NCBI RefSeq assembly: GCF_937912035.1
Contig: NZ_CALDPF010000043.1
Span: forward strand, 100,273-164,272
Reading direction: 5' to 3'
From: an uncultured Bacteroides sp.
Lineage (GTDB): Bacteria > Bacteroidota > Bacteroidia > Bacteroidales > Bacteroidaceae
Length of the DNA stretch: 64,000 nucleotides
Shown here: in pieces, positions 52,812 to 61,130 of the stretch
How positions within the stretch are numbered: position 1 is the stretch's first letter
Layout: the number at the start of each line of letters is the position of its first letter
The notes under the pieces: generated by a model
Told to the model about the DNA's origin: nothing
The model's input: the letters and a program-made list of their open reading frames with translations, nothing else
Database searches by the model: none
Made by a program: the position numbers and the translations under genes

Positions 52812-53201
52812 TTACTTGAAAGTAATCATCTTGTTGCTTATAAAATTTACAGCGCCATAAACAAAGAGTCCAAGGAACTGGGCAAGATATTCATTGAGAT
52901 GAAGAAGTTCCACCAATACAAGAAGGAACACAAACTGGGCGCTGTAGGCCATGACAAAAGCTATAAGGAAGAACAGTATCTGACGCTGGATGCTGTTCTT
53001 TTTTGTTTCCTTGTCCAAAGGAAAAATCCAGTACTTGCACCAAAGGAAGTTGTTTATCTGTGCGGCCGTATATGCAGAAATATTGGCTATCATATAGTCA
53101 AGTCTGCAAATATGCATAAGCACCCATACCACCAAGGCAGCGATCACTGCATTGAGAGTACCCACTATGACAAACCTTATGATACGTACTGTTTCTTTCA
53201 T
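52812..53201 (-). CDS. GtrA-like membrane protein
   Basis: A 129-residue protein with four membrane helices and the GtrA-family start FVIVGTLNAVIAALVVWVLM and the NFLWCKYWIF motif. GtrA proteins are thought to flip lipid-linked sugars used in surface glycan modification. No glycosyltransferase partner is adjacent. A long overlapping plus-strand open frame has no family features and is rejected. The aspS terminator lies just upstream. Confidence 0.88.
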   Translation of the reverse strand: MKETVRIIRFVIVGTLNAVIAALVVWVLMHICRLDYMIANISAYTAAQINNFLWCKYWIFPLDKETKKNSIQRQILFFLIAFVMAYSAQFVFLLVLVELLHLNEYLAQFLGLFVYGAVNFISNKMITFK

Positions 53202-53212
53202 TAATGAAATTC

Positions 53213-53263
53213 AAAAATACGGCACGGAAACAGGTATAATCCAAACACACCTATATCCGTGCC
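53213..53263 (-). terminator. Terminator of aspS
   Basis: GGCACGGA (53221-53228) pairs with TCCGTGCC (53256-53263), with AGGT/ACCT inside. On the minus strand it is followed by GTATTTTTG. It lies 23 bases after the aspS stop. Confidence 0.8.
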
Positions 53264-53286
53264 TAATTATATTTAAAGAAGTTTTA

Positions 53287-55050
53287 TCAGTTCTTTTCCT
53301 TGATGTCAACTACCAGGTTAAGTTCGTCAAGCTGTTTCTGGTCAAGATAACCAGGAGCATCAAGCATAACGTCTCTTCCTGAGTTGTTCTTAGGGAATGC
53401 TATACAGTCGCGGATTGAATCCAGACCGGCAAAGAGTGATACCCAACGGTCAAGACCGTATGCAAGACCACCGTGAGGAGGTGCACCGAACTTGAAGGCG
53501 TTCATCAGGAAGCCAAACTGTTCCTGTGCCTTTTCAGGAGTAAATCCAAGAATTTCGAACATCTTGGCCTGAAGCTGAGAGTCGTGGATACGGATAGAAC
53601 CACCTCCTACTTCAACACCGTTGATAACCATATCGTATGCATCTGCACGAACTGCTGCCGGATCAGTGTCAAGGAGTGCGATATCTTCATCCTTAGGATG
53701 AGTGAATGGGTGGTGCATAGCCATCAAGCGACCTTCTTCTTCGCTCCATTCGAACATCGGGAAGTCAACAACCCACAGACAAGCAAACTTGTTCTTGTCG
53801 CGCAATCCCAACTGATTACCCATTTCAAGACGGAGTTCGCAAAGCTGCTTGCGTGTCTTCATCACATCATCACCGCTGAGGATAAGAATCAAATCACCCG
53901 GTTTTGCACCGAATGCTTCTTTCATCTTCTGCAGTACTTCCTGTGAATAGAACTTGTCAACGCTTGACTTCACATTACCGTCGGCCTCAACACGTGCATA
54001 AACCAATCCCTTAGCACCGATCTGAGGACGTTTAACGAATTCAGTCAACTGGTCAAGCTGCTTGCGTGTATATGTAGCGGCACCTTCGGCACAGATACCA
54101 CCGATATATGCAGCATTATCAAATACAGAGAAACCATAACCTTTGAGGATGTCCATCAGTTCGACAAACTTCATTCCGAAACGCAAGTCAGGTTTGTCGC
54201 TACCGTAATATTTCATTGCATCTGCCCAAGGCATACGGATAAACGGTTCGGTAAGCTCAACACCGCGCAATTCCTTGAACAAGTGTTTTGCCATGCCTTC
54301 GAACATATTGATAATATCTTCCTGTTCAACGAAGCTCATCTCGCAGTCAATCTGAGTAAACTCAGGCTGACGGTCTGCACGAAGGTCTTCGTCGCGGAAA
54401 CATTTCACAATCTGGAAGTAACGGTCGAAACCTGAAACCATCAACAGCTGTTTCAATGTCTGAGGTGACTGTGGAAGTGCATAGAACTGTCCCGGATTCA
54501 TACGTGACGGAACTACAAAGTCGCGCGCACCTTCAGGAGTAGAACCGATAAGCATAGGAGTTTCCACTTCAAGGAATCCTTTGCTATCAAGATAACGACG
54601 TACTTCCATTGTCATACGGTGACGCAATTCCAAATTCTTGCGAACAGCAGTACGACGAAGGTCTAGGTAACGGTACTTCATACGAAGATCGTCACCACCA
54701 TCAGTATTATCTTCGATAGTGAAAGGAGGAGTCTGAGCAGAATTCAGAATGTTAAGCTCAGAAACGATGATTTCGATATCACCTGTAGGAATATTATTGT
54801 TTTTGCTTGAACGTTCGCTCACAGTACCTTTTACCTGTATAACGAACTCACGTCCCAGATGATTGGCTTTTTCACAAAGGTCGGCATTCACATCGGTATT
54901 GAAAACCAACTGTGTGATACCATAACGATCGCGGAGGTCAACGAATGTCATTCCTCCCATCTTACGTGTACGCTGTACCCATCCGGAAAGCGTTACATTT
55001 TTGCCTGCATCGGCAAGTCTCAACTCGCCACAAGTATGACTTCTAAACAT
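53287..55050 (-). CDS. aspS: Aspartate--tRNA ligase
   Basis: A class II aminoacyl-tRNA synthetase of 587 residues. The N-terminal OB-fold anticodon domain ([25 protein letters not shown]) is followed by the catalytic core with motif 2 ([18 protein letters not shown]), the bacterial GAD insert domain (about 285-420), and motif 3 ([15 protein letters not shown]). The frame extends 20 residues upstream to 55110, but the -7 box lies inside that extension, so I use the ATG at 55050 ([11 protein letters not shown]). Confidence 0.97.
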   Translation of the reverse strand: MFRSHTCGELRLADAGKNVTLSGWVQRTRKMGGMTFVDLRDRYGITQLVFNTDVNADLCEKANHLGREFVIQVKGTVSERSSKNNNIPTGDIEIIVSELNILNSAQTPPFTIEDNTDGGDDLRMKYRYLDLRRTAVRKNLELRHRMTMEVRRYLDSKGFLEVETPMLIGSTPEGARDFVVPSRMNPGQFYALPQSPQTLKQLLMVSGFDRYFQIVKCFRDEDLRADRQPEFTQIDCEMSFVEQEDIINMFEGMAKHLFKELRGVELTEPFIRMPWADAMKYYGSDKPDLRFGMKFVELMDILKGYGFSVFDNAAYIGGICAEGAATYTRKQLDQLTEFVKRPQIGAKGLVYARVEADGNVKSSVDKFYSQEVLQKMKEAFGAKPGDLILILSGDDVMKTRKQLCELRLEMGNQLGLRDKNKFACLWVVDFPMFEWSEEEGRLMAMHHPFTHPKDEDIALLDTDPAAVRADAYDMVINGVEVGGGSIRIHDSQLQAKMFEILGFTPEKAQEQFGFLMNAFKFGAPPHGGLAYGLDRWVSLFAGLDSIRDCIAFPKNNSGRDVMLDAPGYLDQKQLDELNLVVDIKEKN

Positions 55051-55079
55051 ATTAAGAGTATTTTTAATCTTTTGAACGA

Positions 55080-55111
55080 CAAAGTTAGTACATGTTTTTG
55101 ACTTATGCAAT
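55080..55111 (-). promoter_or_regulatory. Bacteroidetes-type promoter of aspS
   Basis: On the minus strand ATTG (55111-55108), 20 bases, then TAACTTTG (55087-55080): exact -7 and near-consensus -33, ending 29 bases before the chosen start. It supports the ATG at 55050 over the longer frame. Confidence 0.65.
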
Positions 55112-55116
55112 TATAT

Positions 55117-55359
55117 TCACTTTTGAGTTTCTTCAAGCTTAGTCTTAAGACGTTCAAGGATATATATTGCTCCTTGCATTTTAGGATTATCACAGTTTAT
55201 TTCGGCTTGAATCATAAGTCTGCCAATGGTTTCTTTGACATTCGGAATATATGTAGCTTTATCCAATTGGATATCTTCCGGCAATTCTCTACCATTGAAC
55301 CATTCTTCCAGTTCACGCAATTCATCGTGAGTATAAAGCTTAGTTTCTATTTTAGCCAT
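55117..55359 (-). CDS. Small DUF6965-like protein
   Basis: An 80-residue soluble protein: ELRELEEWFNGRELPEDIQLDKATYIPNV, then a helical C-terminal half (MQGAIYILERLKTKLEE). The WFnGRELP-type sequence with a following hydrophobic helix resembles small Bacteroides proteins grouped as DUF6965. I give this from memory and with caution. The function is unknown. It lies between tamL and aspS in the same orientation, 38 bases after tamL. Confidence 0.65.
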   Translation of the reverse strand: MAKIETKLYTHDELRELEEWFNGRELPEDIQLDKATYIPNVKETIGRLMIQAEINCDNPKMQGAIYILERLKTKLEETQK

Positions 55360-55397
55360 ATATTATTTTATTATAAATCAGATAATATTTATTTCTA

Positions 55398-57719
55398 TCA
55401 AAACGGATATCCAACAGCAAAATGGAAAGCAAAATCACGAGAGAAATCCGGTCTTAAAAACGGGAAACGGTTCGCTCCTGATTCCATAGGATTTATAGCT
55501 TTCATACCACCATCGAATCTCAAAATCAGGAAATCAAGATCAAATCTGACTCCCAATCCATAAGAAACTGCAATTTCTTTATAAAAACGTTTAAATGAGA
55601 ATTGTCCGGTAGAATCAGAATATCTGTTTTTAAGAGTCCATACATTTCCTGCATCAATAAACGCAGCACCGTTTAATTTCCAGAACAGATGAGTCCTGTA
55701 CTCTATATTCATATCCAGTTTAATATCTCCTGTATGATTTACATAATCTAAGGAACCCGCTGCTCCAGGATATCCTCCCGGCCCAAGCGAACGCACACTC
55801 CACCCTCTTACACTATTGGCACCACCGGAAAAATAAAGTTTTTCGAAAGGCAAACTTTTTGAATTACCGTATGGAACGGCCACTCCGGTACCAATATGGA
55901 AAACCAGTGCATTTCTTTCATCAATCATAATGTTCTTAGCAAAATCAAAGTCCACCTTAACATATTGAGCAAAACTTATGTTCCCCATCTTGTAGGACTC
56001 TCCGTCAGAAGGTTTCCTATGTATCAACTTCGATAATCCATATATAAGATTACCCGACTCCTCAATATTGAAACGGATGGAATAAGAACTTTTCTTGGCA
56101 GTCTGCTGAGTGGAGACTCCTGCACTGTTATAAGTATATGTATATCCCAATCTTACGATAAACAGATCTTCATAACTATACCTCAACAGAGGATTGATTT
56201 CATCCATATAGTCAAGATATTCTATAAATGTTTTCGACCTATATGGCATATATATATAATTTATATCAAGAACGTCAAGCCTATGACTGGCTTTCCTTCT
56301 ACTGTTCCATCTGTAACTCCAGGCTGCTGAAGCCAATGTTCTTTCAAACTCAGGCCTGATTTGCCAATTATATTTTACACTGACTTGTGACTTTGCGTTA
56401 ACACTTTTCTTGAAATCAGATCGCAAAAACGGAAACATAAATTCAGGAAATTCCAAACTGCTCTCAACACCATACTCCGTATAATTGTTATTAGCATAAC
56501 CCTCTAGACCTGTAACAGCCTCGTATGCTCCCCTGACCTTGATATTGAAAGTTTCAGATCCTTTAAAAAGATTTCTATGAGTATAAGTTACTGACGCCGC
56601 AGCTCCCAAATCGCCGGCAGAGTTTGTTCCTTCAATCTGAAAAGCCAAAGTTTTATTCTTATTCTTTGACAAAGAAACAAAAGCATCAAGATATGCAGAA
56701 TCATTCTCAAAATACTCTACAAATCTGATATTTGAGTATTTCAATATACCAAGTCTTGATAAAGAGGAATACGTAGCCATTACGTCACGATTAGAATACA
56801 ACTTTCCAGCATCTATCCTGTTATGCGAGGTTATAACACCCGGACGAAGAAACAATTTATCATTATATATTATACTGAGCTGATCATATTTAACGGTATC
56901 ATTCAATGAATTGACATTAGCAGATACATTATCAATATCCATAAGATAATTTACAGTTCTGACTTTATACTGACGATGTAATGAATTTGAGCTATTTCCC
57001 ATTTTTTGGTCACTAAGAGCTATATTCATTGTAAGATCAATCTTGTATGTTCCATAAACCGTATCAGCCTGAAACGTAATATAATCCTTATTAAACCTGT
57101 AAAAGCCTCTATTAAGAAGAAACTGCGTAATCCTATTTCTTTCCTCTTCAAGTACATTTACATTAAAACGCATTCCTTCTTTCAATCCAATACTTATGGA
57201 ATCATTCATCAATAAACCTCTTATTACGTAATCTTCAATATTATAGCTGATAGTGGATACAACGTATGGATTTCCAGTGGAGATTTTGTAATAAGCATCA
57301 ATTTTATTATTCTTTACTTTCTCTTCCAGGAAGACTTCAGCACCAAGATATCCCTTATTCTGTACAGCACTTAGTATTTGCATTCTTGTTTCCTCAGCTG
57401 CAGATGAATCATATATTCTGGGAGCATCTCCCATTTTACGGAGTAACCTGTTAATCCATTTTGTAGAATCCTTGCCTGACGCACAATAAATATACATAGG
57501 CAATTTAACCAAACTGAACCATTTTGAATTAGGTTTTTGTCGTACGTATGAGTACATTTCAGACGATTTTATTTCCTTATTGTCACTTTTTACATGAACT
57601 TCATCAAGCAGGTATTGTCCTTCAGGGATAAATTTACTTACGGAACAACTGCCCAGCAGCATAACCACTGTCAAGAAATATATGTATATACAAACTCTGT
57701 TCATCATTCCTACAAGCAA
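55398..57719 (-). CDS. TamL-like lipidated BamA/TamA-family outer-membrane protein
   Basis: An outer-membrane barrel of the Omp85 superfamily, 773 residues. It begins with a lipoprotein signal (MLLGSCSVSKFIPEG, lipobox LLGSC), the mark of the Bacteroidetes TamL variant. POTRA-like repeats span roughly residues 40-370, and a C-terminal 16-stranded barrel from about 380 contains the FSGGANSVRGWSVRSLGPGGYPG loop and ends in FAVGYPF, a typical aromatic barrel end. It helps assemble or move envelope material. tamB is not adjacent here. The start could be at either of the first two ATGs; I keep the annotated one. Confidence 0.88.
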   Translation of the reverse strand: MLVGMMNRVCIYIYFLTVVMLLGSCSVSKFIPEGQYLLDEVHVKSDNKEIKSSEMYSYVRQKPNSKWFSLVKLPMYIYCASGKDSTKWINRLLRKMGDAPRIYDSSAAEETRMQILSAVQNKGYLGAEVFLEEKVKNNKIDAYYKISTGNPYVVSTISYNIEDYVIRGLLMNDSISIGLKEGMRFNVNVLEEERNRITQFLLNRGFYRFNKDYITFQADTVYGTYKIDLTMNIALSDQKMGNSSNSLHRQYKVRTVNYLMDIDNVSANVNSLNDTVKYDQLSIIYNDKLFLRPGVITSHNRIDAGKLYSNRDVMATYSSLSRLGILKYSNIRFVEYFENDSAYLDAFVSLSKNKNKTLAFQIEGTNSAGDLGAAASVTYTHRNLFKGSETFNIKVRGAYEAVTGLEGYANNNYTEYGVESSLEFPEFMFPFLRSDFKKSVNAKSQVSVKYNWQIRPEFERTLASAAWSYRWNSRRKASHRLDVLDINYIYMPYRSKTFIEYLDYMDEINPLLRYSYEDLFIVRLGYTYTYNSAGVSTQQTAKKSSYSIRFNIEESGNLIYGLSKLIHRKPSDGESYKMGNISFAQYVKVDFDFAKNIMIDERNALVFHIGTGVAVPYGNSKSLPFEKLYFSGGANSVRGWSVRSLGPGGYPGAAGSLDYVNHTGDIKLDMNIEYRTHLFWKLNGAAFIDAGNVWTLKNRYSDSTGQFSFKRFYKEIAVSYGLGVRFDLDFLILRFDGGMKAINPMESGANRFPFLRPDFSRDFAFHFAVGYPF

Positions 57720-57732
57720 ACTTTTTTATTTG

Positions 57733-57740
57733 CAAACTTA
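57733..57740 (-). promoter_or_regulatory. -7 box before tamL
   Basis: Minus strand TAAGTTTG (57740-57733) is an exact match, but it is only 14 bases before the first ATG, so the second ATG may be the true start. Confidence 0.4.
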
Positions 57741-57825
57741 CAAAAAAATCCACTAACAGTGAATATGTAAATGAAAATTATCCAATTATAAGATACAAGA
57801 TAACCATTTATTGAAAATATCTTAT

Positions 57826-57833
57826 TAGCTTTG
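57826..57833 (+). promoter_or_regulatory. -7 box before the RNA methyltransferase gene
   Basis: TAGCTTTG is an exact TAnnTTTG match 31 bases before the ATG at 57865. Confidence 0.45.
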
Positions 57834-57864
57834 CCTAAGAAAAAACATAGAATACAACAACTAT

Positions 57865-58617
57865 ATGCTCAGTAAAAACAAGATAAAATTTATCCACTCT
57901 TTAGAATTGAAGAAATTCAGAAAAGAAAATAAAGTATTTCTCGCCGAAGGCAACAAACTTGTATCTGAACTTGTACCACATTTCAGATGTAGGATTCTGG
58001 TTGCAACCCAAGATTGGTTGTCAGCAAACCCTAACATAAATTCTGATGAAACAATCTGCGTTGAAAAAAATGAACTATCACGTGTAAGTCTACTTAAAAG
58101 TCCACAAGATGTTCTGGCTGTTTTAGAGATACCGTCTTATCCAATATCCGAAGAGTGTCCGAATAAAGAGTTATGTCTGGCTCTTGATGATGTACAGGAT
58201 CCTGGTAATTTAGGAACTATCATTAGAATAGCCGACTGGTTTGGAATTCACAACATCTATTGTTCACATGGAACCGCTGATGCTTTCAGCCCAAAAACAG
58301 TGCAAGCCACAATGGGAGCTCTTGCCAGAGTAAAACTGCATTATTGCGACATAAAAGAATTAATTTCCAACCTTAAAGATGTTCCAGTATTCGGTACTTT
58401 TCTTGACGGTGACAATATATACGAAAGCGGTCTGTCATCAAACGGTCTAATAGTAATGGGAAATGAAGGTAACGGTATAAGCAAGGAAGTCTCAGCATTG
58501 ATAAATAGAAGAATTCTGATTCCCAATTATCCACAAGGGCACGAAACAACAGATTCGCTAAACGTAGCAGTAGCAACGGCAATTGTATGTTCAGAATTCA
58601 GAAGAAGACAACTCTAG
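57865..58617 (+). CDS. SpoU/TrmH-family RNA 2'-O-methyltransferase
   Basis: A 250-residue SPOUT-class enzyme. The N-terminal substrate-binding domain (KIKFIHSLELKKFRKENKVFLAEGNKLV) is followed by the knotted domain with motif 1 LDDVQDPGNLGTIIRIADWFG, motif 2 IVMGNEGNGISKEVSALI and motif 3 IPNYPQGHETTDSLNVAVATAI. It methylates a ribose in rRNA or tRNA; the exact site is not known. Its stop overlaps the stop of the convergent gene in a shared CTAG. Confidence 0.93.
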   Translation: MLSKNKIKFIHSLELKKFRKENKVFLAEGNKLVSELVPHFRCRILVATQDWLSANPNINSDETICVEKNELSRVSLLKSPQDVLAVLEIPSYPISEECPNKELCLALDDVQDPGNLGTIIRIADWFGIHNIYCSHGTADAFSPKTVQATMGALARVKLHYCDIKELISNLKDVPVFGTFLDGDNIYESGLSSNGLIVMGNEGNGISKEVSALINRRILIPNYPQGHETTDSLNVAVATAIVCSEFRRRQL

Positions 58618-58988
58618 CAAAGCTGTATCACCCTGCTATCCAATGAGAAGCTCACTTCAGACACGTTAAACATTGTCACATAATAAGCTTTCAAAGTAAG
58701 GAATGTCATATCGGAATCAAGCGGTAGGACACTCCTTATTTCTTTTTCCAGCCCTATATAAAGGACCACAGAATCATTAATCGGATCCGGATGTGTATGT
58801 GCCGAAATAATAGGTTCATTGTAAGACAATACTATGAGGCCATTCATCCATTCGGTATATGGAATTTCTTCCATAAAAGGATAATATCCAGTCACTTCGC
58901 CCCCAACTTCACTAATCTCAACCACCTGATTCCTCAGCAAAATGTTCTTATGTGGTATATATAACCTATGAGAAGCAAATCTCTTCAC
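58614..58988 (-). CDS. Conserved hypothetical protein upstream-paired with DUF4296 gene
   Basis: A 124-residue soluble protein without signal peptide or membrane segment, with mixed alpha/beta character (LRNQVVEISEVGGEVTGYYPF, ISAHTHPDPINDSVVLYIG). The HTHPDP sequence is notable but isolated. I recognise no domain. It follows the DUF4296 gene by ten bases and looks like a real member of the lspA transcript. Its last four bases (CTAG) are also the end of the methyltransferase gene on the other strand. Confidence 0.72.
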   Translation of the reverse strand: MKRFASHRLYIPHKNILLRNQVVEISEVGGEVTGYYPFMEEIPYTEWMNGLIVLSYNEPIISAHTHPDPINDSVVLYIGLEKEIRSVLPLDSDMTFLTLKAYYVTMFNVSEVSFSLDSRVIQLC

Positions 58989-58998
58989 ACTAACTTTT

Positions 58999-59922
58999 TT
59001 ATTTACTTGATATTGGCTTCAACTCTTTCACTTCACTGTCTGTACGTCTGATTTTTCTGTCGGACATACGTACATCTTCATTTTTGGCCTTAGATTTATC
59101 ACTCTCAACAATAGGTTGTACAGCAGGCTGTGGCATTTGTCCGTCAGATTTGCCACCCCTGTAACTACCGTTTCTATAACGCATAAGCCTGATTTTATTT
59201 ATAAGTACAGATGTTTCCGTACTGTCAGGATTATTGAAATATACAAACCCATTAATACTTTTATATTCAAATGCAGAGTCAGGCTTTAAAGTCAAATCCC
59301 ATTTTCCGGATTTATCGACTATTCTCGATATGCCCTGAGTACTGTCGTTTTTGAATGTTATATTCATCGCAACAACAGCTTTAGCACTGTTCTTCTCGTA
59401 TGTCAAAAAGTTATATTCTGCCTCAAACACCAGTACATCACCTATATGGAATGTAGTATCAGCCTTAAGGTCGAACATAAGCCTGTTAGTTAGAGGCGAT
59501 GATGTCAACCAATAAATGTTTCTGTCAGACCATACATCCACAGAATCACCCGACAGTGAAACCGAAATCTGTCCGCTTCGTTTATTAAGTTCTGACCTCA
59601 TCTGTTCTTCTGCAATCTCATATCTTTTTTGCAAATTCTTATATATATCAGTCAACATTATGCTGTTTCTGGTATACCATACCATTGAAGAATCGAACTC
59701 AGCTTCAGTCACTCCATGTTTTTCAAATACATAATTCTTATATAATTCACGCTTATATCTGTCAGTATAGCTCAAATCATTACCCATTGTAAGAGCCAAA
59801 TGATAATCATACAGCAAGTCTTCCATTTCAGCAGGCTGTATAATATCGCCCGGAATCTGTTTTCCACAAGACATAAAAAACAAAACCGTTACCCAGAGTA
59901 ACAAACGTAAATATTTATTCAT
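58999..59922 (-). CDS. DUF4296 lipoprotein
   Basis: A 307-residue lipoprotein (lipobox FFMSC, cysteine near residue 19). The DUF4296 domain covers about residues 25-110 (IIQPAEMEDLLYDYHLALTMG, YVFEKHGVTEAEFDSSMVWY), a helical module found in Bacteroidetes next to lspA. The following part is beta-rich, and the C-terminal tail is rich in lysine, serine and arginine (SKAKNEDVRMSDRKIRRTDS). The function is unknown. It lies 13 bases after lspA, so the product may be matured by the protease encoded upstream. Confidence 0.9.
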   Translation of the reverse strand: MNKYLRLLLWVTVLFFMSCGKQIPGDIIQPAEMEDLLYDYHLALTMGNDLSYTDRYKRELYKNYVFEKHGVTEAEFDSSMVWYTRNSIMLTDIYKNLQKRYEIAEEQMRSELNKRSGQISVSLSGDSVDVWSDRNIYWLTSSPLTNRLMFDLKADTTFHIGDVLVFEAEYNFLTYEKNSAKAVVAMNITFKNDSTQGISRIVDKSGKWDLTLKPDSAFEYKSINGFVYFNNPDSTETSVLINKIRLMRYRNGSYRGGKSDGQMPQPAVQPIVESDKSKAKNEDVRMSDRKIRRTDSEVKELKPISSK

Positions 59923-59935
59923 AAAAATCTATATA

Positions 59936-60568
59936 TTATTTCTTTTCAGAATGAGACAATGAATTAAGATATCCGCTATAAAAGATAAGCAAAGCAATAA
60001 TACCACAACTAATGGCTGCATCGGCAAAATTAAAAATCGGACTGAAAAAAATGAAATGCTCTCCACCAACAAACGGCATCCAATCCGGCCAATATGTATC
60101 AATTATCGGGAAATAAAACATATCGACTACTTTCCCGTGAAGCCAGTCGGCATATCCTTCTCCAATCGGAACAAAACTGGCAATTTGGGTTCTTGTACTT
60201 TCACTAAAGATCTCACCGTAAAAAACACAGTCTATTATATTACCAATTGCTCCGGCAAGAACCAATGACAAGCATACAATATATCCGTTCTTTACCTTTT
60301 CAGTCTGACGCACCAGTCTGGCAATATACCATGTTATCAAGATAACGGCTACTATACGGAATATGGTAAGAAATAATTTTGCAAATATTTCCAGGCCGAA
60401 AGCCATTCCGTTATTCTCAGTAAAATATATATAGAACCAGTCTGTTATCTTGTAATTCTGATGAAGGAACATCGATGTTTTAACCCATATTTTAATTATC
60501 TGATCAATAATCAACACCACAATTACAACGATAGCAGCCATCCTGCCTTGTGAAAAAAACTTGTTCAT
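59936..60568 (-). CDS. lspA: Signal peptidase II (lipoprotein signal peptidase)
   Basis: LspA cleaves the signal peptides of lipid-modified prolipoproteins in the inner membrane. The protein has four membrane helices and the catalytic aspartates in GNIIDCVFYGEI and FNFADAAIS. The frame extends to an ATG at 60610, but MNKFFSQGRMAAIVVIVVLI beginning at 60568 looks like the family start; this gives 210 residues, a little longer than E. coli because of an insert near residues 135-165. It heads the run lspA, DUF4296, hypothetical. Confidence 0.94.
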   Translation of the reverse strand: MNKFFSQGRMAAIVVIVVLIIDQIIKIWVKTSMFLHQNYKITDWFYIYFTENNGMAFGLEIFAKLFLTIFRIVAVILITWYIARLVRQTEKVKNGYIVCLSLVLAGAIGNIIDCVFYGEIFSESTRTQIASFVPIGEGYADWLHGKVVDMFYFPIIDTYWPDWMPFVGGEHFIFFSPIFNFADAAISCGIIALLIFYSGYLNSLSHSEKK

Positions 60569-60625
60569 ATAAAAACCTATCAAATCAGTAAAAAACTTAA
60601 AACTAAGCAACTTTCAATCTTATCC

Positions 60626-60663
60626 TAAAAAATTGAGAACCGAAAAACTTCGATTCTCAATTT
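60626..60663 (-). terminator. Terminator after the DksA-like gene
   Basis: AAATTGAGAA (60630-60639) pairs with TTCTCAATTT (60654-60663); on the minus strand it is followed by a T-run (A at 60627-60632). It lies 17 bases after the stop and before lspA. Confidence 0.82.
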
Positions 60664-60679
60664 CATAAAACAATAAAAA

Positions 60680-61060
60680 TTACTTCTTTCCTTGTTGTTT
60701 TGCTTCAATGCTTAAAGTAGCGTGTGGCACAGCGCGAAGACGTTCCTTAGGAATAAGTTTGCCTGTTTCACGACAAATACCATACGTCTTGTTCTCTATA
60801 CGCACTAAAGCAGCCTGCAGATTCTGAATAAACTTAAGCTGTCGTGATGCAAGACGAGTTGTTTCTTCCTTCGACAACGTACTGGCACCTTCTTCCAGCA
60901 CCTTGTATGTAGGTGAAGTATCGTCTGTATCATTACCGTCAGCATTCATTATACTGCTTTTAAGTTTCTCATAGTCGCGTTCTGCGAGCTGAAGCTTTTC
61001 CATGATAATGGCACGGAACTCTTCGAGTTCAGCGTCAGAATACCTTGTTTTCTCAGCCAT
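60680..61060 (-). CDS. TraR/DksA-family protein with degenerate zinc finger
   Basis: A 126-residue protein with a coiled-coil N-terminal half (about 10-85, ELEEFRAIIMEKLQLAERDYEKL) and a C-terminal DksA-type segment YGICRETGKLIPKERLRAVPHATLSIEA. In classical DksA four cysteines bind zinc; here only the first remains (CRETGKL), and the positions of the others are isoleucine or serine-alanine. Such proteins are usual in Bacteroidetes and may act on RNA polymerase without zinc. It follows ileS by 70 bases and ends with its own terminator. Acidic tip residues at about 42-49 (NADGNDTDDT) fit a secondary-channel binder. Confidence 0.88.
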   Translation of the reverse strand: MAEKTRYSDAELEEFRAIIMEKLQLAERDYEKLKSSIMNADGNDTDDTSPTYKVLEEGASTLSKEETTRLASRQLKFIQNLQAALVRIENKTYGICRETGKLIPKERLRAVPHATLSIEAKQQGKK

Positions 61061-61130
61061 AGTGTTTAAGTTTTAAAATTAATAATAGTACCTGCCAGAT
61101 GTTACAACACCCGGCAGATGAGAACATTTA

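Noticed and set aside
50361..53201. Capsule biosynthesis locus headed by an UpxY gene
   Set aside because: No upxZ, glycosyltransferase, flippase or polymerase gene follows; the next genes are paaK, an ACT protein and, on the other strand, gtrA.
52800..53204. 134-residue open frame on the plus strand
   Set aside because: It lies exactly opposite gtrA, has no signal, membrane or domain features, and the GtrA family match is clear.
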